A DNA stretch of 64,000 bases from positions 2,668,501 through 2,732,500 of the forward strand of contig CAKJVC010000010.1 in assembly GCA_918026815.1 (NCBI GenBank), given 5' to 3'. The position numbers were made by a program, and so were the translations under genes. Origin of the DNA: Chalara sp. BL73 (Eukaryota; Ascomycota; Leotiomycetes; Helotiales). Each line of letters opens with the position of its first letter. Positions within the stretch are counted from its first letter, which is position 1. Positions 54,915 through 64,000 of this stretch are shown here, in pieces. The notes under the pieces are model-generated. The model had not been told where the DNA came from and searched no databases. It worked only from the letters and a program-made list of their open reading frames with translations.

Positions 54915-56136
54915 ATGAGTGTTAATCCGCGACTCAATTTCCCCAAAGGAATGCTATCAGGTAGTATTGTTGTATACATTCTCTTTGTGCTCATTGACCG
55001 TGGATATTAGGGCAGACTGCCATCATTACGGGTGCAGCTCAAGGAATAGGTGCTGAGACTGCCGCAATTTTCTCACGTGAGGGGTGCAAGGTTGTCCTTG
55101 CAGATATTGATTCTGGTACTATGAGGTAAATTAGAGTGGTAAATAACGATGCTGATACCAAGAACAGCAAAAGCCGAGAAAACAGCCCAGGCCATCAATT
55201 CTGATGGGGGCGTTGCGATTGCCGTTGCTGGAGATATCACAAAAAATGAAGAAATAAGCAGGTTGGTCCAAAAGACTGTTGAGTTTAGTGGTGGGAAGAT
55301 TCATATTATCGTCAACAATGCAGGTTACGCATGGGATGACCCCATCGAAAAAATCCATGACCAACAATGGGGTATGTGTTTATCTTGACCCAGGAACTTG
55401 CTCCATGTATTGATCTGATCTACGAAGAAACCATTATTTCCCTACATAACACGGCGCCTTTTAAACTCATCCGAGCTGTAGCACCGTACTTTATGGTCAA
55501 AGATGGCGAGCCGAGATCAATCATCAGCATCTCATCTACATCTGGGATTCATGGGAACGCTGGACAAGCTAGCTACGCTTTGGCAAAAGCAGGTTTAGTA
55601 GGATTTACGAAGACGGTGGCACAAGAATGGGGGCCTGAGTATGGTGTGAGGGCAAATAGTATGTATCTTGCCTAAACGAACCGGGGCTCTACGAAGGCTA
55701 ACTGTTTTCTTCACAGCTGTTGCTTTTGGAGCTATCAAAACCAGACTTACGCAAGCTCCTTCTGGTGAGTATGCTGTTCGGCCAGACGGTACGAAGCATG
55801 CTGTTGGATTTGAAGGTGGCTACGATGAAGAAGAGAAATGGTCAGTATATTTAAGGCCAACATTCTTGCTGGCTGTATCTCACATGCATATTCACAGGGT
55901 CGGTGATATCCCGCTTGGACGTATTGGGACTCCCACGGATGCTGGACTAGCAATTCTAGCCGTGGTTTCTCCTCTTTTCTCATATGTGACTGGTCAGGTA
56001 AGTGAAGTAATTATTGACCGCAGGAAACATTCTGACAGTTGAACTTTAGACAATCGTGGTAATAGTACCTCTCCAGACTCCTGCTAATCAGATATTAACC
56101 ATCAGTAGGTTGCCGGTGGCAAGGGGGGCATGTAGT
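54915..56136 (+). CDS. Short-chain dehydrogenase (FabG-like), eight exons with a 9-nt exon
   Basis: Exons 54915-54960, 55011-55115, 55168-55371, 55428-55658, 55717-55840, 55898-55997, 56050-56058 and 56110-56136 give 281 residues. Motifs: IITGAAQGIGAETA (cofactor loop), VNNAGYAW, Ser in ISISSTSG, YALAK catalytic pair, and the C-terminal VTGQTIVVAGGK. Exon 7 codes only three residues (TIV), yet splicing it in gives the canonical SDR ending followed by a TAG. The closest groups are fungal 3-oxoacyl-ACP-reductase-like SDRs. It would interconvert a hydroxy and a keto group with NAD(P). It converges on the monooxygenase at 56290. The missing sixth-helix details do not allow a substrate prediction. 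Confidence 0.85.
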
Positions 56137-56289
56137 GTGGAACGGTTGGGTATGATCAACAGAGAATGCCACCAAGAGGAGATAATAAATTGATTGAAGT
56201 GAATTTCAACTTCAGGCCAAAGGATGATAACATGTCAATTTAACTATGTCTATAAGTATCTCTGATAATTTGGATTTTATCAAAGATAG

Positions 56290-58056
56290 CTACGCAGCCG
56301 ATTTGATATCAATCGTTGTGTGACTAAGTGAATTGATCTGTGAATGTTCTCCGGGACCGTCAAGGCCTACCCGGACAGAAAACACCATATTCCCCCAAGC
56401 CGTCTTAACCTCATTCTCCAGCCAAGCAGCCCAAGTAGGGACACCACCAAAGTAGAATAAGACATTAATAGCCTTACCAGGAATGTTTGCCCCAACGAAC
56501 CAAGCCCCAGACTTTTTCGCAGATTGGGCAAACAATGTGGCCTTGAATTCCCCGTCGAGGTGTGAGGACCAAGCATGGACGGCCGCCTCAGATACATCGA
56601 TCTTTTCGAGCTTGTTCTTCTCCATGTGGCGGAGGGTTTTTCCAATCCAGCTTACTCCTATCTCCAAGACAACTGGCATGTTTCCAAACGGAACATGTGG
56701 ACCACAAACTAAAAACATGTTTGGAAAGCCAGGGACTACGACCCCAGCGAATGTTTCTAGGTTCTTTTCCCAGGTATGTCGTAGCAATTTGTTTTGACTT
56801 CCCCTCACATCCATTTCACTAAGTGCGCCCGTGGCGGCATCAAACCCAAGAGCAAAGATGATAATATCAAATTCATGTTCAGCGCCAGATCCAGTGCGAA
56901 TCCCACGTTCATAAAGATCAATATCGTCTTGACTTATGTCAACCAACTTGACGTTAGGTCGATTGTATGCCTCATAGTAGAAGTGTCCACACGGTGGTCG
57001 CTTAGATAGGAACGGATAACTTGGAGTAAGGACTTTTACCGTTTCGGTATCCTGCACAATTGCACTGATCTTTCGTCGAATGTATTCTGAGGCAGCGTCA
57101 TTGGATTCCTGGTTTGTAAAAATATCGTCAAGAGTCTCAAATTGAAAATGAAAGCCTCCAGATTCCCAGCCAGCGTCGAAGAGTTGGTTGATCTTACTGG
57201 CATCCGCTACACTCTTAGCCGTTCTGCCCGACGGTGTCATTGCCAGACCAAAAGGGTGCTCGCTTGCACGATTCAAGGTGGCATTATAGTTCTTCTTGAT
57301 TTCAGTAGCCTCGTCATCATCAATGGCATAGTTTCGACCGGGAAGCACGTAATTTGGTGTCCGTTGGAACACCGTCAGCTCCTTTGCAACACGAGCAAGC
57401 TTAGGAATGATTTGGACTCCTGTAGCACCAGTGCCAATAACCGCGACTCGCTTGCCGTAGAAGTCCACCCGCTCTGTGGGCCAACTAGACGTCTGGTACC
57501 ATTCACCAGTATAAGATTTGAGCCCGGCAAACGGTGGTGCTTTTGCAACTGACAAAGGTCCAGAGGCGGCGAGGAAGTAGCGGCAAGTTGTGGCCACCCC
57601 TGTGGCAGTTGTGATTGTCCAGATGTTCTCGCTGTCACTGTAATGAGCGGCCACGATATTTGTATCAAACTGAATTTTCTTCCGTAGATCGAAACGGTCT
57701 AAGGTGTATTAGTTTCTGGGAACTCTCGAGTACATAGCCGACTGCTTGTGAGAAGAAAGGAACTGACCAACAACATTGCTCAAATAACGTTGAACCTCTT
57801 GCTGAGAAGGGTAGCGTTCGCTATAATTCCATTCGTCCTTTATCCCTGGTATGAAGTTCATAGCGTAGACCCAGGCTTCGCTATCTGTTCGCGCTCCAGG
57901 ATAGCGATTCCAGTACCATGCACCGCCAACATCTGATCCTGCTTCGAAACACTTTACAGTCAGGCCAATCTGACCAAGTTCCCATAATGACCGAATTCCA
58001 CTGAACCCAGCGCCAAGAACAACGGCATCGTAATCAGCAATCCTGGAAGGCGCCAT
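56290..58056 (-). CDS. Baeyer-Villiger-type flavin monooxygenase with altered fingerprint
   Basis: Exons 58056-57768 and 57698-56290 (69-nt intron) give 565 residues. The ATG at 58056 was chosen because GAGFSG then starts at residue 15. Two Rossmann motifs are seen ([16 protein letters not shown] and [14 protein letters not shown]), as well as [17 protein letters not shown] and [13 protein letters not shown], all typical of type I Baeyer-Villiger monooxygenases of the cyclohexanone/steroid monooxygenase group. The family fingerprint FxGxxxHxxxWP reads here [12 protein letters not shown], so the His is Gln165 and the Phe is Tyr159. These enzymes insert oxygen beside a ketone to make an ester or lactone using NADPH and FAD. 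Cytosolic. It faces away from the Zn2Cys6 regulator. Confidence 0.9.
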
Positions 58057-59417
58057 GGATTCTAGACCAGAGGGGGTGGTTGTTAGGCTGGAAAAGTAGA
58101 GCTTAACGCAATTACAACACAAAGTGTAATAACTACGATGGCATTAGACATCTTTATCTCAATAAGAGCATTTGTTATCGTGGAATTATATACCCGACAC
58201 TGCCGGTTGCCCGGGGTCGATCATGCTGCATCTCTGTTAAATCATGGTGGAAGTCTTATCCATCATTGGTTTGATGTTAGTTGATTACCCTAAATTAACA
58301 CGGCTCAAATGGCCACACTAGTAAGAGAAGAACTTCAACCAGCGAAGGAACTTTGAAACTGCTCATCATCTTTTGTTTAGTGAAAAAGTCGTAGTATTGA
58401 CCAGCCGAGATAACCGAGAAACAGACCATCGTTCTGCGCGGCTAAAAGGGTACAGCTCCTGCAGTTAGGAGAGTAGTCAATTCAGTGATGAACTTAATTT
58501 GTTTAGAGCGTTGGTAGGTGGGCTGTAGTTTTGCGCATTCTTATAACTTCTTAACCCTTCCTCTGCTCTTCCAGCGGTGGCTCGGACATAGATCACGTTC
58601 TAATTTATTCATACATAGGTACCAAGTGTATATTGATGTCCTTTCCCATATTTAATTACCTAATGGTCAAATCTACGATCTAAACTTGCGCTACTACACA
58701 CGACTCCGGTAGGATATTCTAGACGTAGTATAAAGGCGGGGCCTGAAGAGGACTGGCATGACATGTCTATTGCCAGCGAACCCAACGACATGAATCCTAC
58801 TCCTTTAACAATGTGAGAGTACTGTCACTGATGGAATTTTCGAAGATGAAGTTCTGACTTAATGCATTTTCCAGGGGTATTCTATTCGTGCTAAATGGCA
58901 TGGCTCATTGCAAGCGTGAGTTCACGGTGTCAACTCGAATACTCGCGTGGTACTCAGAGTACGTGAAAGATCAAAGAGTAAACATGCCTTGGCCTGTAGG
59001 GTCCTAGGTCCCTTCCGTCCCTCCGCTCAGCTCGATCCATCCCTACGCTCTGCCCCCCGCAACCCCATTCTCTTGCCAAGCCACACGGGGTTTGCCTGCC
59101 AGTCGCTTCGGCCGGCGACCGATTGGCTTCGCTTAGATACCCTTGTGGTTTTTATGAGCCTGATACGATGATAGCAAGTCAGTTGGCCCAGATAGCCGAG
59201 GTGCTGCTTCTGTACTCTAATTTTCTCCTCGTCTGCCTCCCGCTCACTCCACAGCAACTGCAAATGCCGAGAATCCACTCCTTTACTCACGCCTTGTTGA
59301 CGTTAATATTGACATTGTGTTGGCCTCAACAATCTCGCATCTGACCTTGACCCTCCTTGGGGGAGCTCAATCGGTTGCTCTCAATAGACAAAGATAAGTC
59401 AACTTAAGCCGTATTCA
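58057..59417. other. Intergenic region between monooxygenase and regulator
   Basis: 1.36 kb with no supported gene; the open frames at 58947-59344 overlap on both strands and have no domain-like sequence. It must include both divergent promoters. No CGGATA site was found here. Confidence 0.5.
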
Positions 59418-61697
59418 ATGGTGGATCGATCACGAAACTTGCCAACAACAGGTACGTTCCAGCGTGCCGGGATCGCCTGCCAGAGTTGTCGCCTCCGTAA
59501 GGTGAAGGCAAGTCACCCACTTGTGCTCTCCATCTTCTCCTCCGCCAGAAGCTAAGGGGTGCTCTTTTCTGTAGTGCGATGCGCAGTCAGTCTCGCCGCA
59601 TGAAGCGTGCAGTCCATGTCGGCGAGCTGGGCAGGAGTGTTTGCTAGACCCTTCATCAGACGGCAGAAGGTTGGTGGTCAATGGACAGCGCACATCTTCC
59701 TAGGCTAATCCGATTTCGAGGCGCAGATCTGTTAACCGGAAATATGTTGACAAACTCCAGCAGCGCATAGAAACTCTTGAGGCGCTCAATCAAAGTAATC
59801 AAACAAAGGCCCAGGGATCGGGCGGGAGTCCCAAAGATAGTAGTTCTGCTCAGTCTGTAACGGCCACCATCTGTAGCCGGAGTACCGCACTCCCTGTGGA
59901 TGTGACTAGCACGGTACATCCTCAAAGTAGCAATAGAACGAATCGTAGCGACACAACCATACTGGAAAGGTCGTCTTCTTCCCAACAAACCTCGTGGATG
60001 TCGAACCTGCCTCGAGGGAAGTCTCCCGAAAACTCCATCACGTCTGGTGGATCACCGATTTTTTACGGTGCAACATCTCATCCGCATGTCGTCTCACCTA
60101 GTGAGGATTCTGGTGTCGTCTTGTGTGACGAGGATAAAACAGTCGACATTGAACTTGATCCTTCCTCGCCCCGCTTACGAGAGGAGCTGCTGCGCTCATT
60201 CTTCAAGTACCAGACGCTTTGGGTCGATATTGTGAACGAAGAGTCATTCTTGGCTCACCAGGCACATAAAACCCAATCACGGTGGTATTCCATGTTCTTG
60301 GAGAACGCCATATTAGCCTCTGGCGCGCGATTAAGCACCTCGAAGGCCGTACGTGCGCTGGCGCCAAAATATTTCCGGTGGGCCAAAGACGATGCTATTA
60401 GTGCCATGTCAGAACCGTCACCTGCGGCCCTGCAGGGGTTCTTGCTTTTGAGCGAATATGAGGTCACACAGGGGAATGACCGCCCAGGATGGATGTTTTG
60501 TGGCAAGTTTCCTGTGCGCAGATTATCTATGAATCATTCCCACTGACTGATACAGGCGTGGCTTGTCGGATACTATCCGATCTTGGTCTTCACGAGCTCG
60601 CTGGCAATATCGCCATCAATAACGAAACCAACGAGTCAACTCGTGAAAGTGATCTTGCTTACTCTCTTCTTTCCGCCTGCGTAGTCTACGAAGGTGTATG
60701 GACTCTGTATCTCGGCAGACCGAGCTCTATCCCAAGATCGGTCATGACTGCTGCGTTTTCGCGCTGTAAGGAGGCACGAAAGGCAGATTCAACATGGCTC
60801 AATGCGTGGGTGGGGCTGTGCATACCGATGGCCGAAATATCCCACGTCCTGAATGACCAGTCAATCAATGGCATGGATAGGTCTGCTTTACTGCGCAAGC
60901 TATTTCGCCAAGTAGAGGAATGGTATGAAAATCTTCCGCCAGATTTAACATATAACGAGAGCCGCTTGACAAACATGGACCTTGCTGGATATGGCTTGCA
61001 CACGCAGCACTGCAAAGTCCAGATTCTCCTACGCCGAGCACTAGCCCAGCCTTTGAACACCAAAAAACGGCGCTACTCTCAATTTACAAACGACTTAGGA
61101 TCTCGGGCGTCAACTGACGATTCGGATGCAATCATATACCGATATGCACTCCGGATCGCTCGTTTATTCGTCACCTACCGAGAGGCTTTCGGGGTAGAAA
61201 AAATACCTTCGATCATGCTCGACAACGCCGTGCTTGCAGCTACTGCAATGATTGCGCATCTCAATAATGTGGGCAGAGCTGACGAAACGCAGCACGAAGC
61301 GGTCTGGCTTCGCCAACTAGTAAAGAGCATGGAAACGGTACAGCCACACTTCCCAATCGTAGGCCGCATGCTGGATGCTTTGAAGCAGAGTTGTGGCAGT
61401 GACCTGCTTTCTGGCACTTTAATTTCTGCAAATCATGTCCCAGCGGATGCTCCTATAAATGAAACACCCGTTCTTAGCCGATCAAAGGTTCACAACTCGA
61501 GCTCAAATAACGCCAGAGGGGATTTTGCTACAGTTGGTGGTACTTGCGATAATTCTTGGGATGACTTTGACATAGACATTGATTCGAGTACGTTCTTTGC
61601 GCCTGGGTTGGATACTTTTGTTTTGGATCTTCCTGCATCGGAGGGTTCTGCCTCTGGCTTTGCGCAGCCCCTCAGGCACCAAGATGGTATTTTTTAG
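59418..61697 (+). CDS. Zn2Cys6 transcription factor with two GC-AG introns
   Basis: Exons 59418-59507, 59575-59669, 59727-60502 and 60556-61697 give 700 residues. Splicing assembles the binuclear cluster CQSCRLRKVKCDAQ...CSPCRRAGQEC near residues 21-52, followed by a basic linker and a short heptad-like helix (KYVDKLQQRIETLEALNQ) for dimerisation. The middle holds a fungal-specific regulatory domain (ELLRSFFKYQTLWVDIVNEE, GWMFCGVACRILSDLGLH, YLGRPSSIPRS), and the C-terminus is acidic. Introns 1 and 3 have GCAAGT donors (59508, 60503) and normal AG acceptors; the second has GTTGGT. It is the only regulator intact in the window and lies inside the oxidoreductase block, so it probably controls it. 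Confidence 0.92.
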
Positions 61698-62637
61698 TTT
61701 ATACCTCTCATACCTTACTGTTGTTAACTATGGATCTTAGAAATATACTTATCTGGCAGCTGACGTTGTATCTATGTGTAATACGACGTTGAATGCTGAC
61801 TAGTACCTTAAGAGGATTACTTGTTGTCAATGCTATTGCCAGCATGCAAGTAGTATTAACTCAAGTTGAGCATAAAGTTATTTCCTAATCAGAGATTTAT
61901 TTACTTTATGTTCAAGTCCTCATGTAGTTAATTGTTAGGGTTAAATTGTCCATCCCGTGACAGGCATCATCTCGACGCAGCATTATAATGTTCCCTATGC
62001 AAAACACTAACAATTCTGAATACTTGTTGACGTATAATCCTAGCAATTATGCTACTTGATTCACTACGAATCGTTCGACAACATTATACGGTAAATATTT
62101 TGGATCTGATATTATTACTATTATGCACTCTCCCTTTCTCTAGAGTGTAAATTCGGTCAAGATATGGCGGCAAGGCTAATGATGCTAGCGAAGTCTATAT
62201 TAGTATAGAGTAGATTTTGAATTTACCTTATGAGCAGGTCTTACAGTTCCAATGACTAGATTTTCAGCTATTCAAACACCTCGGCTCTGGCATATTTCGA
62301 TGTTTACAACCTCCTTCGGTCCGAGTGAGGCTTTAGTCGTAGGTCTGGCCATCCAACCCGGCAAAGTATTGTCGTCCCACGTGCCAGGGTACTCCAGAGT
62401 ATTCTTACTAGTATCTCCGCACTTCCAAGATAATAGTAAATGCGGAACCGGTGCCCTGGAGCTGGGAGGATGGCAATGGTCTTTCGGACAACGCCGATTG
62501 GGGAACAAGTGTTGTAACTAAGCGGGCATCCAGGCATCTAGACCTCGATAGTATTTATATCAAATAACACATGCTGTGATCCTTTAAATTTGCAAACACA
62601 AAGACCTTCTCTTTTATGATCACGAAATTATACAGCC
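61698..62637. other. Intergenic upstream of the MFS gene
   Basis: 940 bp, no gene recognised. It includes the MFS promoter and the regulator's 3' end. Confidence 0.5.
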
Positions 62638-64000
62638 ATGGAAACATATAGTTGGTACAACGTTACGGTACGTGGAAGAAATCAGCCAGGGGTTGACTGT
62701 CATTTGCACAGCAGTATACTAATTGAACACAGGTGGTGTGTTTTGCGGCGTTTGGCTCTCTCTTCACTGGATACTCTCTTGCAGTTTTTGGATTCACCAT
62801 AGGCCAGCCGACCTTCTATTCCTCTCTCAAGCTAGAACAAAACCCTGCGGTCCTTGGTTACAGCTACACCAACGATATCATCGGGGCTGCTAATGGTATC
62901 TTTTTCGGCACTGGTTTCCTCGGCTGCTTCTTTGCAGGCTGGAGTGGAAACCGCTTTGGAAGGGTATATGGTTTTCGTATTGCTGCCATAACTGGAATCA
63001 TCGGAGGTATACTTCAGTGTGCATCCCAGTCACCCGCAATGGTTAGTTCTCGCTATATCTTACATCCTTAATGCTGCCACGTTGACACGATCAAAAATAG
63101 TTCCTAGTTGCAAGGGCTGTAGCCGGCCTGGCGGCAGGCCATACCATGGCCGCTATGCCCACTTACTTCACCGAAGTGTCGCCCCCTCATTCTCGAGGAC
63201 TAATCACTGGTGCGCACGGAGTCTTTATCAATATTGGATTTTGCCTTGCGGGATGGATAGGGTGTGTGTGCACTTACTGAGGCTCTTTGGCAAGCCATTC
63301 ACTAATTGCTATTCCCAAACTAGATTTGGGTGCTATTTTACCCCCGAGTCTGAATTTGCGTGGCGTTTCCCATTTGCAGGAGTAATTATATGGGCAATTT
63401 GCCTCCTTGCAGGATCCTTCTATGGTGCACTAGGTCTTAACGGCGATATATAAGCTTGGAATTCTGACTTTGTATAGTACCGGAAAGCCCGAGATTTTTG
63501 GTGCAGCATGATAACCATCAGAAAGCACTCGACATTCTCATTCGACTGCACCGTGACCCTACTGATTCGAATAACACCTTTGCTCACCAAGAACTACAAT
63601 TAATCGAAGAAAGATGGCGGGTGGAAAAGAAAATAGTCAACACTGACGGGAGATGGAGACTATTCACGAAGAAGACCAACCGTAAAAGGCTTGTGCTTGC
63701 ATGGATGGTGATGGTTGGGGGACAGAATATCGGGCCACTAGTAATCAACAACTACAATGTCTTGCTTTACGGCTCCCTTGGCCTGGGGCCTACCAAGTCA
63801 CTGCTTCTATCAGCTGTTTATAATACTGTGGGCTTGGTTATAGCCTGCATTGGGGGCTTAATTTCGGACCGTCTTGGTCGAAAGCAGTCTATGAGTAAGC
63901 CGTCGACTTTGCTCAAGTATGCCTTGTGTCGCTAACTGTGGACACAGTCATCGGCTATGTGCTGGTTACATGTTTTTTTGCGACCCTAACTGGAATGATT
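62638..64000 (+). CDS. Sugar-porter-like MFS transporter (5' part, runs off the window)
   Basis: Exons 62638-62667, 62733-63041, 63101-63261, 63324-63424, 63478-63894 and 63948 to beyond 64000 keep one frame (about 357 codons seen). Features: an early helix (VVCFAAFGSLFTGYSLAVFGF), the loop AGWSGNRFGRVYGFR (G-x-x-x-D/N-R-x-G-R-R type), TEVSPPHSRGLITG (PESP-like mid-motif), VPESPRFLV before the central loop, and GLISDRLGRKQSM. This is the sugar porter subfamily pattern, which also takes up lactose, quinate and other small polar compounds. About seven membrane segments are visible. It follows the Zn2Cys6 gene on the same strand and may import the compound handled by the enzymes to its left. Confidence 0.88.

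Noticed and set aside
62252..62521. Overlapping plus- and minus-strand ORFs upstream of the MFS gene
   Set aside because: Neither shows protein-like features; the space is better read as promoter.

Overview
This window is nuclear DNA of a filamentous ascomycete (Pezizomycotina). The evidence is short spliceosomal introns (about 48-145 nt) with GTAAGT-like donors and CTAAC-like branch sites, a 6-methylsalicylic-acid-type polyketide synthase, Zn2Cys6 regulators, a fungal-type Ty1/copia element and AT-rich gene-poor stretches with RIP-like damage. The species cannot be named from the sequence. Gene models were made by hand: each listed exon chain keeps one frame from ATG to stop, except where a lesion is stated.

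Layout. 1-14.5 kb: a PaxM-like FAD monooxygenase diverging from an NmrA/SDR-like reductase, then a graveyard of decayed genes (an FAD monooxygenase, a Zn2Cys6 fragment, a ferric reductase) and an inverted-repeat element, then an intact CocE/NonD-type hydrolase with an unusual N-terminal domain. 14.5-20.1 kb: a nearly complete 5.5-kb copia retrotransposon with 169-bp LTRs and a 5-bp target duplication, inactivated by five stops and a frameshift. 20.8-37.0 kb: a polyketide locus made of a 6-MSA synthase, a divergent salicylate-hydroxylase-like monooxygenase, a secreted tyrosinase and a DHA2-type exporter, with a decayed hAT-like element inserted between the last two. 38.1-39.5 kb: the housekeeping gene GPI3. 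39.5-41.9 kb: repeats. 42.0-64.0 kb: ten genes, the first nine strictly alternating in strand: AtuA-like protein, FAD monooxygenase fused to a polytopic membrane domain, epoxide hydrolase, aldehyde dehydrogenase, zinc alcohol dehydrogenase, two SDRs, a Baeyer-Villiger-type monooxygenase, a Zn2Cys6 regulator, and a sugar-porter-like MFS protein cut by the window end.

How the genes may work together (inference). In the polyketide locus the synthase would make 6-methylsalicylate, the monooxygenase would convert it by decarboxylative hydroxylation to 3-methylcatechol, the MFS protein could export it, and the secreted copper enzyme could oxidise the catechol to an o-quinone outside the cell. The 42-64 kb block reads either as a catabolic route for a terpenoid or alicyclic compound (epoxidation, epoxide opening, alcohol and aldehyde oxidation, Baeyer-Villiger cleavage, AtuA) or as a tailoring set for a terpenoid. 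The fused monooxygenase/membrane protein is the most unusual gene. A CGGATA half-site recurs in several promoters of this block and could be the target of the Zn2Cys6 regulator.
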